A stretch of DNA of 64,000 nucleotides from NCBI GenBank assembly GCA_030374765.1, contig JARGXX010000068.1, forward strand, positions 3,968,001 to 4,032,000. Reading direction: 5' to 3'. The notes under the pieces were generated by a model. That model worked only from the letters and a program-made list of their open reading frames with translations, was not told the DNA's origin and did not search any database. The stretch's first letter is position 1; each line of letters starts with the position of its first letter. A program made the translations under genes and the position numbers. Positions 21,151-33,002 of this stretch are shown piece after piece. This DNA comes from Agarophyton chilense (lineage: Eukaryota > Rhodophyta > Florideophyceae > Gracilariales > Gracilariaceae).

Positions 21151-23617
21151 TTGGTAATTGCGCGACCTTTTTCCGGTTTTGCATTCCGGTTTACCCTCAA
21201 GGCGATGACAGGATCGCGCCGCCTCCTCGCACGCGTTCGAACCCGTTCGGTGCCACGTCGATGCACCTCGCGCCGCATCGTGGATTCGTCACCGATACCT
21301 CGAAGGGGTGGGTCGTCCCCACAAGTAGCATCAGCGCTCCAGAGACGTGAGATGCCGGTTATCATTGAGGTTGAAGAAGTCGGCGATTCCGAGGGGATTG
21401 ATACCCCTGCAGTTATGCCTTTAAGGTCGGATCGGTCCCGCTCCACAATACCTCAAAGGTCTGGAACCGCTCGCGACCGTACGCTGGCAACTGTTGCACC
21501 TGAAAGGTCGATTACGGTACTACCGGAAAGGTTGGATACGTTGCGCGTCTCCTCAGAACGGACCGAGGAGGCTCCACTTCAGAAGGATGAATACCCGCTG
21601 GTGTTCACCGCGGCGATGGAGGTCGAGTCATCACCTCGTTCTTCGGGTCGAGCTACGGCCTTCCCAACCATGTCAGGTAGCGGCCCCTCTCGTGGCCGTG
21701 GACGACGGGGTATTACCCAGAGGGTAACTCGCTCGACTTCTCGAACGCCTACCAACATTGGTTTTCGCAGCGTGCCTGTCCCCGCGACACAGTTCTCCCC
21801 TGGTACTCTGGCTGACCCATACCAACACAGTGGTGGACTTCCTCCGACAACACAAACCAATTGGGCTCACAATCTCGCGTTTGGTGCGGCGAACTGGACG
21901 ACGAGTCAGTATGGACCTTTTGGCAGTACCTTCGACCAAGTGACGCACAATGACCTGTTGAAGCACGATTGGCCTGTGGCGGTGGGGAATTCGTCATTGC
22001 CGGCAGCTCTTACCAGACCACAATTGAGTACCTACTTGGGTTTGTCCCGTTGGGACTGCGAGCGCCTTCGCTCCGTTCCATTGCTCTTGAAGAAACGGGA
22101 CCAAGAGTCTCAACCCCGTCAGGGTCGAATGGAATGTTACCAGAGTCGGCAGCTTTATACACCTTTGAGGTATTTCATCCCGCCGATATATCCGAGCGAC
22201 TTGCCGTATGTGCGCATCGAACCGGAGCTGGATTATTACCGTCGATTGGTGGTGCAAGTGTGCCAATACCCGTCTATTCCGGAAACTTACCTTCCGGTTT
22301 CACCTGACTTGGTTTCCCTGAATCGGCCTTTCACCACTATCAATTGGGCTGACCGTAGTAGGTGGGGCGAGAATGCAGCGACGGAGAGTCGAGTACTTCT
22401 TACAACCTACGAAGGCCAGACGCGATTGGTACGTGCTTCGACCGGAGTGGTGGGAGTCCCATGAGGTTCCATTACCGCGGAGCGTGCCCACTCCGCCGGT
22501 TTTGGCGTACTTCGGGAGTTAGATTTCCCGGAACCTAGAGCGGTATTACCTCATTTTGTCGGTTGCCCTCTCGGAGTGGACCGTCTTGGTTGCCATCCTG
22601 GCTCTGGAGGCCGCCTGTTACGGTATCGATTGGGATTGTCGCCATCGCGACTCTGACATATACCAAGATGGTGTTCAACCTGTAGGTCGCATCTTCTTCA
22701 TACCTCCGAGGGTTGCCCAGGATACTTTCCGATTTGGTTACGAGAACATCGTGGAGGGGACCGATCATACCGTGAAGGATTCGGACTCGTATCTCGAGCA
22801 GAACAAGAATTACCATTGGGATTCCCATCAAGGTTGGGAGGCTTTCGATCCCGCAACTTTAGAGATTGTGCCTCGCCACGCCCAATAATATCCTGGGGCG
22901 CCTCCTGTTTATAAAGCTCCTGCGAGCCCCGAACCTTATCACGGTACTGTGGAGACACCAGTTGGTCGTTATGCTGGTCCCTTCCCTTCCGAGCCGTTAC
23001 CTCAAGGTCATAAGTCGCCTATATCTACGGGTGTAACTCCTACTCAACCGAGCTCCTCGCGGGTTGCTGGTCCGGTTCGACCTCTGTTGGCGGGTATTGC
23101 TCGTCTTCCGCCTCAACCTATGATGGATTCTCCGGCCGTGGTCGGTTTGCTGGCTCGAATTCGCCAGTCTTTCGTCACAAACTTTCAGAGGGCTGGGCCT
23201 ACCTCCGTGGTTGCTGCATTAACGCTCCTTGAAGGTTTGCTGCCGCGCCATGCGCAATACATGAAGGCGCTGAACCAACTTGGTTAGTTCCGCAATCAGT
23301 GCCAGTTGGACATGTACCAACTGGCCACCCGTCAGGTTGCCAATCTGGCAAGAGTCTCCGCTGCTGCGCCATCTGATCCTTTGACGGATCCCCTTCTAGG
23401 TTCTAATTTAAACCCTGCGGTTTTGCAACCCGCTCCGGCGGTTCCTTTCGTTCATCCTCTTTTGGTTTCGACTCCTCTCCCCAGTGGCGGGGCTACCGCT
23501 CCTTCGCTACCTTCTAGGTCGATGGCTCCTAGCCTTTCTGCAAGTTTCCCTCTGTGGGTAGTCAATAACACGGGTTCTCCTGATCCCACGGCTCCTAAAC
23601 CGAAAGGTCCTTCTTAA
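21151..23617 (+). pseudogene. Element 1 antisense accessory gene (unknown conserved protein)
   Basis: About 820 codons on the strand opposite gag-pol, between integrase and 3' LTR. The first 437-codon frame (21,151-22,464) runs into the second frame at about 22,420-22,430, which stays in one frame to 23,617 apart from stops at 22,520, 22,886 and 23,285. That is one frameshift and three stops, a light load for a chance frame this long. The N-terminal part is Arg/Ser/Thr-rich and looks disordered. The central part (about 22,020-22,890) has conserved Trp/Tyr-rich blocks (PYVRIEPE; VPTPPVLAY; GRIFFIPP...GYENIV). The C-terminal part is Pro/Ala-rich. The same blocks occur in element 2's antisense gene. 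I recognise no known domain. A second in-frame ATG lies at 21,205. Confidence 0.7.
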
Positions 23618-23689
23618 AGTAAATTTTTGTCTCTTCTTGTCTCCTCTACTGTTACATTTGGTTGTTCTTTCGTGTCCTCCCATGTAGGT

Positions 23690-26600
23690 AATCTGAAACG
23701 CATATGCGTCCACCTTCTGCGGAAAACCCCGTCTTTTCTCCCCCTTCCTTAGGCCTGAGTACCACGAAGCTCTAAGGTTAGCCGTCGGCAGGCATCGTCT
23801 CCTTGCGTAGCCTTGATACGAATGTGTGGTTAACGCGCTCGACCTGTCCGTTCGTCTACGGGTGGAAGGCAGTAGTGAAATATTGCTTGATACCCAAGAG
23901 GTTACAGACTGCTTCGAAGAGCTTCGATGCCAGGTTTGAACCAGTACCGGTAAGTAGGTACAGTGGTGCACCATACGGTTAGACCCAATTTTTGAGTAAC
24001 GCGATCGCCAGCGTTGTTGACTTCGTATCCTTTAAAGGTATCGCTCTCGTGAGCTTCGAGAACCTGTCGGTGATCATTCGAATGTGCTGATACCCGTTCT
24101 TGGTCTTCGGAAGTGGTCCTAGAAGGTCTATCGCAACAAACTCGAGCGTACCCGCTGCTTGAAACAGCTTGAGATACTTTCGATTCTTTCGAATACCACC
24201 GCAGGTACGAACACAAGATTCGCATTGACCTACAAAGGTATAGACATTATGGGCCATATGAGGCCAATATAACTGTTGCCTCAAGTTGTAATACATCCTG
24301 GTGGCAACGGAGTGTCCCGATAGTCGTGGGTATTGCGCGAGATACAAGAGTCTCGGGCGCAGTGCCTTCGGAACCACCTTTTGAAGGCTACCACCCAAGT
24401 TTGACCTTCTCACGATGTACCCATTGCGGTCCACGTCGAACGGTGATCCTTTGAAACCAATTTGGTCAGCCAGGGTTCTGCAGTAGGCATCCTGGGCCTG
24501 TTCTCGTAGAAATTCCTCTAGGGTTACGGGCATGACGTTCGTTTCCTCTAGGGTCAGTATCTGCGTTGCCATGTCGGTGTTCCGCAAGGCACTTTCTTCA
24601 GGTAAGTCCCAACATCTTTCTAGGTGTTCGCCGGTACCATTTTGGTTTGATGACTCCAAAAAGCAAGGGATATCATCGTCCACAGGTTCTGTTTCTAACC
24701 CTGAGGTGTTTAAGCGTGACATAGCATCAGCTTTGTTGTGCTTGACACCTGGACGGTACTGTACGTCGTATTCAAACTCCGACAGTCTCAACCTTCAACG
24801 GGCAAGTGTACCAGACGCATCTGCGAGTCCAACGATGCACGTTAAGGCGTCTTGGTCCGTGCGCAACGTAAAGCGCTCACCATAAAGGTATGGAAGGAGC
24901 ATCAACATGCTCCACACTACTGCTAGACATTCCTTCTCGGTTACCGTGTAGTTCTGCTCCGCCTCACTCATAGCGCAGCTCCAGTACCCTATAGGTAATT
25001 TGTATCCGTTGTGCTGCTCCTGCATGAGACAACAACCAATTTGGGCATGGGATGCATCTGCATCCAGCTTGTACAGTAGACCTGTTCTCGGTAACGCTAA
25101 GATTGGCAGCGATAACAGCGCTCGTTTCAATTCCTCAAAGGTATCCATTTCGTCGTTCGATAGATTCCCAAACCGTTCAGGTTCACCTTTCTGGAGCTTC
25201 TTGTTGAGGGAAGCCGCTATTTTCGTGAATCCCTTCACGAAGCGACGATAGACGTTGCATAATCCTATGAAGGATCGTACGTCTGTCTGGGATCGTGGAA
25301 ACTTGACCTCCTGTACGCCTCTAATGATGCTCGGCGCAACCTCTAGGGTACCAGGGCCTATGATGTGGCCCAGGTATTGAACCGTTCTGGTAAAGAAGAC
25401 TCATTTGCATAGCTTCAGCGTCACCCCCGCCTCAGCTAGGAGGGTTTGTACGGTGCGTAAGTGAGAAAAATGCTCTTCTACCGATCTGTAGTAGATGATT
25501 ACATCATCGATGTATACCACGGCGGTTGTCAACTTAACCTTCGAAAGGATGATGTCCAGCGCCCTTTGAAAAGTGGCTGGAGCATTGCGCAACCCAAATG
25601 GCATCCGCATGAAGCGAAAAAAACCTGCATGGCACGTGAAGGTCGTTTTGACTCGATCTTCATCACCTACAGGTACCTGCCAATAACCACAATTTTCATC
25701 CAACGTGGTAAATATCCGCGCATCTTCCAAGGAGTCGATTCACTCATCCATTCTAGGTATCGGGTACGAGTCCCTGACGGTCACGCTATTGAGGCTCCTA
25801 TAGTCCACATAGAACCTCATACATTTATCCCTTTCTTCTGCACCAGAACCACGGAACTAGCCCAATCTGAGTTGGCTGGTTCAATTACACCTTCTTGGAG
25901 CATTCGCTCCACTTCTTTGAGTTCTACTTCTCTCGCCCTCGGACCTGCACGGTATGGTTGCTGGTAAATCGTCTCCGAGTCAGGGAGGAGCTCGATGCGA
26001 TGCTGTGTGGCCTTAATTTGGCCCAGATGGCCTGACCACATACTTTCAAACTCCTCCAGAAGGTCGAGAATACAGCCCCACAGTTCGCCGTTATCTTCAC
26101 GGATCTGGTCTGTATCTTGCCATTTCCTCTCAAGGTCAGGTTCCTTTTCTTTGTCTACCGATACCTTATCGGTTAGCTTTGCTTCCCAGTTCGTATTTAT
26201 CGATACCTTTGTGGTTCGGGATGCATTTGCGCACCCCCCTTCCTTATCGAAGGCGACCTCGCCGAGATCAGTGTGAGCTACGGTGAAGACCTCTTGTGGT
26301 GCCGGTAGTGCGATGCCTACATTGGTATTTTTCGGCAATTTCACATCGTGACTGCTGAAGTTACTTAGACACACGTTCAAGGGTTGATTTGGGATGCTTT
26401 CGACAATTCCGTTGGCCATCAAGGTGAGTTGTCGATGTTCCAACCTCGGATGGTTTTGTAGTATGTCCAGCCTGGGGGTCGCACACGACACCGTACCAAT
26501 ATTTGGTGCGTTGGCGGGATAAAAACCTGTTTGGTAATGCGAACTTTGTTGGAGACCGTTTCGGTGGATATCGTCTGCTTCGGTTTGACGAACCATCCCC

Positions 26601-27096
26601 AATTTGTTTCCGTATTACCTAAAATGGCAATTCGTCCCCCTTGACGTAGGGCGACGGTATGGGAACCGGTAAGGATTGCTTTGACATGTCTGTCGATGAA
26701 GTTCGTACCTAGTAGGCAGTCTGCTGGTAAACGGTCGACAACAAAGAATTTCAGTCTTACGTTGAGGTGTCCGAGCTGAACCACAGTGGTGAGCATACCT
26801 CGAAGGTTTAATGGGCGCTCATTTGCATCCACCAGCGGGTTGTCGTCGGGAGGTCGGCTCAAGTTCCGAAGTACCGCCTCAGGTATGACGCGGGAGTTCG
26901 GGACGTTTGGGCCTGCCCCCGTATCCAGCACGCAGGTGGCCGGAACCGCAAGGCGATCGGAGAAACACATTGAAGCACGTACTTTATAGTTCTTGTACTT
27001 CATATGACAAACTGGACCTGGTTGTGACGTGTTCTCTTCCACCTTCAAGGTTCTGGGTATCGATTGGCCTTCCACTTGTAGGTTGAGTCCGGCCAT
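23690..27096 (-). pseudogene. Element 1 protease-RT-RNase H-integrase (pol)
   Basis: Order along the minus strand: an aspartic protease with VLDTGAGPN (26,419-27,096); a linker and RT start (25,817-26,602); RT palm with the YIDDV active site (25,401-25,730); RNase H with KLDADAS and the VTEKECLAVVW helix (24,795-25,238); and integrase with a zinc domain ending CESCVRTC and a catalytic core with VAIDLLGPLP and ITDRFSK (23,979-24,791). A shifted frame continues to the HPQTNGQVER block near 23,830-23,860. Protease-to-RT junctions are frameshifted; RT to integrase stays in one frame with a few stops, one of them TGG to TGA between RNase H and integrase. The domain order RT-RNase H-integrase makes it Ty3/gypsy. 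Confidence 0.9.
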
Positions 27097-27122
27097 TACG
27101 CCAACCGTTCGGTCTTTTCCTC

Positions 27123-29315
27123 CTATACGGGAGGGGTTGAGTTCAAGTGTGATGTTTCCTTGATGGTATTGACCTGTAGCGGTGTACGGGGTTGGAACCT
27201 ATTTGGTGCTTGCGTTGAAGACCCATAGAGGCGTTGGTGATTCTGCATGCGAGCCTGAATCAACTGGTTTCTCATCCCTGGAGGTAACTCAGCGCAATTG
27301 TTTGCCAAATGGTCTGTCAAGAGACAAAACCAGCAAACAAAGCCTCCAGTTTTGGGGTCTCGCGTTACCATTGAGGAGGGCTTCGAAACCTGGTTGGTAG
27401 GAGCAGTGGCGTAGGATGTGGATGGCGAATTATGGGAGCTCGCTCCCGGCATCCTATGCGAGCTCCCCAAAGTTGGCGGCGATTGTACCGAATTTGGTGT
27501 ACGCGTTGACGACCAATTTCCTACCGTCGAAGGTTTAGAGAACCGACCCTGGGTTGCTACCAAGTGGATAGCGGTCCCTGGAGGTACTTCGATGTGCGAG
27601 CTACCCTCTGAGGTTGTTGTGTCTTCAATTTCCAAGACTGACCTTTTCGATTTATCCTTCGAGGTTGAAGGCACGGCTGGTCTCTTTCCGAGCCGAAGGG
27701 TATCCCCAAGGCCCTTGGAGTATCGAGCCAGCCCATTGCAGTCTACGTTTCGGTTAGCGCCAGGGTAATTGCGTACCTGGGAACAGATCGCTTTGTCAGC
27801 ATTGTCCGCAAATAGAGACTTTAACCTCGAGGTAGTGAACACATTACCGAAGCGGGTTGCCAGATTCCACAGCGCGAGCGAAAACTCCGATTCGGTTTGC
27901 CCAGACCTTTGATGGTAGGCGAGGACTTCCGAATAAGCCTCTTGGATAACCTCATCGGTGGCGTATGTTTCCAAAAGGAAATTGACCACTTCTGGGTATG
28001 ACTCCAACATCTCTGTGCCATCCGCATCACTTGCTAAGGTATTGCCGCAGAGCCTACCCTGCAGCAAGTAGTATGCTTGTCCTTTCAGGTAAAACTGAAA
28101 TAGCCACATATCAGCGCTTTCGGAAAACCCATTTTGGTCACATGCAAGCTTGAAATTCTGTAGAAACTCAATCACCGCAATAGGATCCGTACCTGTGAAG
28201 GTTGTGTCACCCATTTGGAAACTGAGCTTCTTGTGATGCTTAGTAATCTTCTGAGCAACCTCTTGGGTATATTGAGAAGACTTGTTGATCAACCGATAAG
28301 TCCTGTAATCAACCGCTTTGGTGAACATATCGTTCAACGGTTGGTGCACCTCTAGGTCCATTTCGGTGCCCGACTCAGAGTCGGGCGACTCATTGTATCG
28401 CTTTTTACCCTTACGGGTCTTTTTCGACGACTTTTTCGTCAAACTGTTCGGTTTTTTCTTCTTCTAACCTTTACGGTCATCATCCGACGATGAACTCGTA
28501 TAGGAGCTGGAGTCTGACGAGTTGGGGTCTGAATCATCCTCTCGATTCTTTCCCCTCTTCGTCCTCCTCTTCTTTGCTTTTCGGTTTCTTCGTCGCTCAT
28601 CCAACCAGGCAGACGAATCCTCCTTGGGATCACCTCCATCGGTATCCTTTTGAACGAAACCAGTAATTGGTGGCAGATAAATGTCTTGAGGATCTACCTT
28701 CCCCGGGACCTCTTGACGCTGCCTTGGAACTTGTAGGTACTCCCTATCAGTAGGTAAGTATTTGGAATGAGTGGCATGACCCATTTGGAACCCTTGAGGT
28801 ATGCGCTTTGCGATGGTCACATGTGTAGGTCGGGATTCTGCGAATCCCTCGGAAACCCAAAGGTCCTGCACAGCGCGGTAAACATGCTCCCTAGCATCTG
28901 TAAAGAGATACAGTTTCACCATTTCAGGTATCCTGTCCGATAGCTCTTGAGCTGCTCGGTCAACCCCAATACGGGTAAATGCATCGACGTCCATTAAGGG
29001 CGGAACAATCCGGGTATCCGACTTCTCCTTTACGGTTAATGCATCCTCGAACGCGAGGGTAACAAGGGCTTTCGCTCGCTCTTCGAGCTGAGGCCAAAGC
29101 TCCTCCGCTGCAACCTCAATTGGTAATTACCTTTGAAGTTCCGTTGCTATAGGCGGCGGACCATGTACCTTTACGGTTTTGTCCCGAGGGTGCTGGAGCA
29201 GCTCCTCGGGGTTCTCCAGAATCAGTTGAGCCAATGGGGCTCCTTTAAAACCTTTATCGCTTGGCGGGGCGCTCGCACCACCCGTATTCCTTTTAGGTCG
29301 TTCCATTTGGGACAA
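27123..29315 (-). pseudogene. Element 1 gag
   Basis: One reading frame of about 730 codons from 29,315 to 27,123, broken by two in-frame stops at about 29,127 and 28,464. The N-terminal third is charged, followed by a Lys/Arg-rich then Ser/Asp-rich segment. The capsid-like part contains FTGTDPIAVIEFLQNF and LFQFYLKGQAYYL. A canonical zinc knuckle CWFCLLTDHLANNC (C-x2-C-x4-H-x4-C) is near the C-terminus, identifying it as the nucleocapsid-bearing structural protein. Confidence 0.85.
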
Positions 29316-29436
29316 ATAGTGGTATCCTGTATTGCTTTGCGGGATTTACTGAAACCAAATAGGTGTACGAGCGTCCAATCCTTCTCGGAATCTCGTGTGA
29401 ACTGTGAAGGTACGACGAAACATAAAAATAACTTCT

Positions 29437-29450
29437 AAGTCGGGAGACCA
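29437..29450 (-). other. Primer-binding site of element 1
   Basis: Fourteen bases that on the minus strand read TGGTCTCCCGACTT, 3 nt from the 5' LTR. It begins TGG, as needed to pair with a tRNA CCA end. The same 14 bases occur in elements 2 and 3. The primer tRNA is not identified, and it is not initiator Met. Confidence 0.8.
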
Positions 29451-29453
29451 AAA

Positions 29454-30062
29454 TGTCGTACAATCAGCTCTGTGGTATGCTACTGTCTTGTCTCGGGAGC
29501 GTGGTGACGCTCAACCATAGAAGGTAGACGTAATACACCTCGATGGTAACAGGGCACCGTGAAAACCCGCAGGGGCAAACGGCGGGGCAACTAGCCTATA
29601 CCGTGTAGGTGAACGATGGTAGGCGTCGACGCGCGGGAAAGCCAGTGCGGTAGTTGAGAAACAATGAACCAAAAGGTATAGTCGGGACCCAATTAATGCC
29701 TGTCTTTATCAGACTAGGGTGGAGGAGGTGCAGTTCCCTATGTGCAGTGGACTGCACTCTCCAGATCACCCGGGAGGTGCCAGCAAGGCACGGTTTCTGA
29801 CCTAGTGTCAGAAACCTGGCCAGCACTGGCTACAGTGCCAGATGGCCACTCCACTACTGTACTAAAATAGATACAATTACAATTACAAGTACTAACAATT
29901 AGTCAACCAGAAGGTACATGTCGACACTACAAGTGGCTGACAACACCTGGATGGTAACTCGCCCGGAGCTCCATGGCCGATGATCCCTCACATCCATCAC
30001 CTACAAGGTCAGTGTACTATATTTCCAACCTCGAAGGTCAGCCCTTCTGCCACTATACGACA
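29454..30062 (-). repeat. Element 1, 5' LTR (609 bp)
   Basis: Starts TGTCGTA and ends TACGACA in plus orientation. It holds five exact ACC-N5-GGT motifs, more than the other LTR. Confidence 0.92.
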
Positions 30063-30067
30063 CCTAG
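30063..30067. repeat. Target-site duplication of element 1 (right)
   Basis: CCTAG, matching the left flank exactly. Confidence 0.9.
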
Positions 30068-30288
30068 TCATATCCAATTTGCCCAAATTGAATTCAATCA
30101 CATGGACTGCGTCGTTGAATTTGAGAGCTCTCGATTTGCGATTTGGAATTTCAGGAGCGACTGAATCTCTGGGTCCTGTGTCAATGACGCGTGTTCCCTA
30201 ATAACCGGAAAGATGTGGTAGTAGTCATTGCTGCAAGCGCAAATATTCCGGTTCTTGTACAAAATCGTGCACAAAACATCCATTTTCT

Positions 30289-30614
30289 CCGAAAGAGGAT
30301 GATGGAGATGAATCGAACAATGGCGGTAGCGACTGCAAGAAAAAGCGTCGAAGAAGTATACCTAACAACTATATGGAAAAGAGATTTGACCATTTAGATC
30401 ATCGCTTGCGCACGTTTATGCCGCGCGCATCAATCTCGATCGAGAACGGCTGGAGTACGACAAGAAGCTGCATAAAACGGGCAAGGGGAAGAGTGCTGCC
30501 AAACTTGAAATTGAACGACAAGTAAGGAAAGAAGAGCGCGAGGCGCAATAGAAGCTCGACCTTCAAAAGCACAAGATGCTTATCGACGCAATGTTCTGTA
30601 AAATGGTCAGATAG
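30289..30614 (+). pseudogene. PIF/Harbinger accessory (Myb-like) ORF remnant
   Basis: A plus-strand coding-like stretch with one frameshift near 30,400 and a stop near 30,545. It encodes an acidic Asp/Asn segment, a basic KKKRRR nuclear-signal-like run, then a charged amphipathic coiled-coil-like tail (INLDRERLEYDKK; EIERQVRKEEREAQ). This arrangement is seen at the C-terminus of Harbinger Myb/SANT partner proteins. It lies beside the transposase remnant, pointing towards it. The identity is inferred mainly from that neighbour. Confidence 0.4.
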
Positions 30615-30936
30615 CGGCCTGATGGGTGCGCTCATTACGAGTCCAATGTGGTAGTGCGCGACGTCGTACCTCGGTTTATGCGCTCCTCGTATACTTTTAT
30701 CTCGCCCCGCAAAGGGCGCTGGTAGATCTATTGTTCGTCCTTCGTTTATGTAAGGGTTATTTCTAATTTTTATGTCTGAGGTATTCATCTACGGTTGGAG
30801 GGATATAAGCAAAGTACTATGATATTGTATTACGGTACATATAATATCTCAAGATTGTTAATAGCATAGCGCATAGGAACAAGTCTCCAACAGGAGACTA
30901 TTCAACTTTCATCTTCCTTCGATAGTTCTTTGTGCT

Positions 30937-31632
30937 CTAGTCAAGCTTGACCTCCTTTAAGAACCATTTGACAGTCAGCCGGACCGACAACATGGGCTTC
31001 TTGAAGGTCTTCTGCCACGATGCGAGCTGCACATCTTTAAAATGGGCTTTCAGAAACAATCTCTTGTTGTATTTCGCATACTTTTATACACAAAACTGCA
31101 TTGCATCAACCTCCAGTAGAGACTACAGTTGTATGTTGATGTCACTTTGCACGTAAAGCATCTTTTCATGCTTTCTGCGTTCTATTGGTTCTGCGGAATG
31201 CAGAACAAACCCATCCGGGGCGTTTAGGGCTTGGTACCTAAGAGCATTCTTGCGCTTGGGGCCGTTATAAGCCACATTTTGCACTGCAGACTTGTTCGGA
31301 CGCGCTATCGCTATCACTGCTCCGTCTATGAACGCTACGCAGTTTTCTAGGGCGTTTAATTTTTCAAAAACTGCCTTAAAGTACATCTGCGCTCGCTCTG
31401 CTATAACGAAGGGGCTGATGTCTCGTACTATTTGATGCTGAGGATCCCCCAAAAATTTCTCTACCCCTTGCCAAAATATTTCCGAGAGTTGTGCACCATG
31501 CTTGCCAAAAACAGATTCCAGGTCACGCCACAGCGAGGAAGAGGCCATGCTACGAAGCACTACGCAGGTTACAAGCGCAGAGTCAGAAGTATACCCATTT
31601 TGCGATGTCCTAGACTCGTTTGAAGGACACAA
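30937..31632 (-). pseudogene. PIF/Harbinger DDE transposase remnant
   Basis: The N-terminal half (31,632-31,123) includes ENCVAFIDGAVIAIARP (first catalytic Asp), then YNGPKRKNALRYQAL and PDGFVLHSAEPIERRKHE, the hallmark order of the DDE_4 domain. It stops at 31,123. A further piece (about 31,080-30,937) encodes KKPMLSVRLTVKWFLKEVK, which matches the C-terminal RxSVEWxFkeiK block of the family. The middle (second Asp to Glu region) is missing, so the gene has an internal deletion and is dead. Terminal inverted repeats could not be found by eye. Confidence 0.75.
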
Positions 31633-32997
31633 AAAAGCCTCTACTAAACGTAGAACGTCGTTTTTGCAGAAGCAAAAGAGCGAAAGGCAGCACAGATCTG
31701 CCAGAGCGGTGAAGTTGAAAGAGAAGGCGCTCAGAGAAATAAATCTTGTGCCGAAAAAATTTTTTCATGTTCTTTTCGTTGCAGCACGTAGAGCTCCGCC
31801 AGTGGCATCAGAGCTGATTTACTGCTGGTAAGAGACCACGGGTGTGTGGTCCTGCGTCGGGATATGATGTTAGCGCTCGCCATTCATGTCTGTCGGCATA
31901 CGCGTGCCAACGACATAGAGTGGTCTCGCTGTCGACCGGCTAACATAGCTGTAGGGGTGTGGTAGGATACGCTGCGTCTGTGAAGTAGTACAGATCACTG
32001 GCGTGAAGGGTTGCGATCAAATACTCACAAGCTTGCCGGCAACAGATGTTGCGTTAGTGTCTATTCTGTCTGATCTCTTGCCGAGAAAAGCACTTTCGCT
32101 GTATTGGGATTTCGGCAATTCCATTTCACCGACAAGCGAATTGTAAAGCAGAAAAGCTCGTGGCGTAAAGCGTTCATTATATGAACGGATTTGGAAATAA
32201 CCTAGTTAAATTAATCATATGAGATACCACAGAGTTATTGGACGTTAGCATTGTGATAATCTACAATTAGCAGAGTATTCAGTAACTTTATTAATAGTAT
32301 TCCTTATATAAATTGTTCAAAGCTGTCGATAGTTCTTATGTGCTATAGTTCTTATGTGCAATAGCTCTAGAAGTTTTCAGAATCCAAGCACTTAAAAGTC
32401 ATTGGATATGAGCGCATGACACGTAGAAGCAAAAGCACCGGGCCGCTTTTAGGAGACTACACTATTGGATTTCACCGTTCTTACGGTATGAAACGTTCGA
32501 AGGTCAATACGGCTTGAAACCAGGCAGAAAACTGTTTGAGTTATTCGATAATCTCCGCAGATAAACGAGACAAATTGGGAAAGTTCACACCGTTTATTTC
32601 CAAAGGTGGCAGTCCAGCTTGGAATGGTCAGGCGAGCCAGAGAGAAGGAACGATGCGTGTACACACGAGATAATATTCCAGGTATGGATCTATGAAAGAA
32701 ATAAGAGATTGGCCTGACAATCCTTGTACACTTACCAAAGAACAACAAACCAACAAAACCAACACATAGGACACAAAAAAAGATGTAATTGACAGCGAGA
32801 AATAAAAAAATCTTCAGAAAAAGAGCTATAGCGGAGATTTGATTAACACAAAAGCTAAATGTTCTTCTTAGCCGATAGCAACTTCAGAATTTCTATCAAA
32901 CACCAAGATGGTAGTAAATTGTTTGTTGGTTGACCGCTGTATTCTTCACCCATGGCCAAGTGCCCTTTATTTTACCGAAAGTCAAAGGAGCTACTGT
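31633..32997. other. Gene-free spacer between Harbinger remnant and copia element
   Basis: About 1.4 kb, increasingly AT-rich; nothing coding or repeated is recognised. It may include the outer flank of the Harbinger element. Confidence 0.4.
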
Positions 32998-33002
32998 ACT
33001 GT
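32998..33002. repeat. Target-site duplication of element 4 (left)
   Basis: ACTGT, identical to 38,267-38,271. Confidence 0.9.

Larger units (their letters stand above)
19881..30062 (-). mobile_element. Element 1: Ty3/gypsy LTR retrotransposon with an extra antisense gene
   Basis: A 10.2-kb element read on the minus strand. LTRs lie at 29,454-30,062 (5') and 19,881-20,513 (3'), both bounded by TGTCGTA...TACGACA-type ends. The direct repeat CCTAG flanks both sides (19,876-19,880 and 30,063-30,067). A primer-binding site and a purine tract lie just inside the LTRs. In element order: gag, protease, reverse transcriptase, RNase H, integrase, then about 3 kb with a long gene on the opposite strand. 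All genes carry stops or frameshifts, so this copy is dead, but its boundaries are perfect. The whole element is packed with ACC-N5-GGT motifs. I see no chromodomain here; the integrase end is lost or very divergent. Confidence 0.92.

Noticed and set aside
19881-30062. CRISPR-like or tandem array reading of the ACC-N5-GGT repeats
   Set aside because: Spacing is irregular, units are only 11 bp, intervening DNA is protein-coding and the host is eukaryotic.
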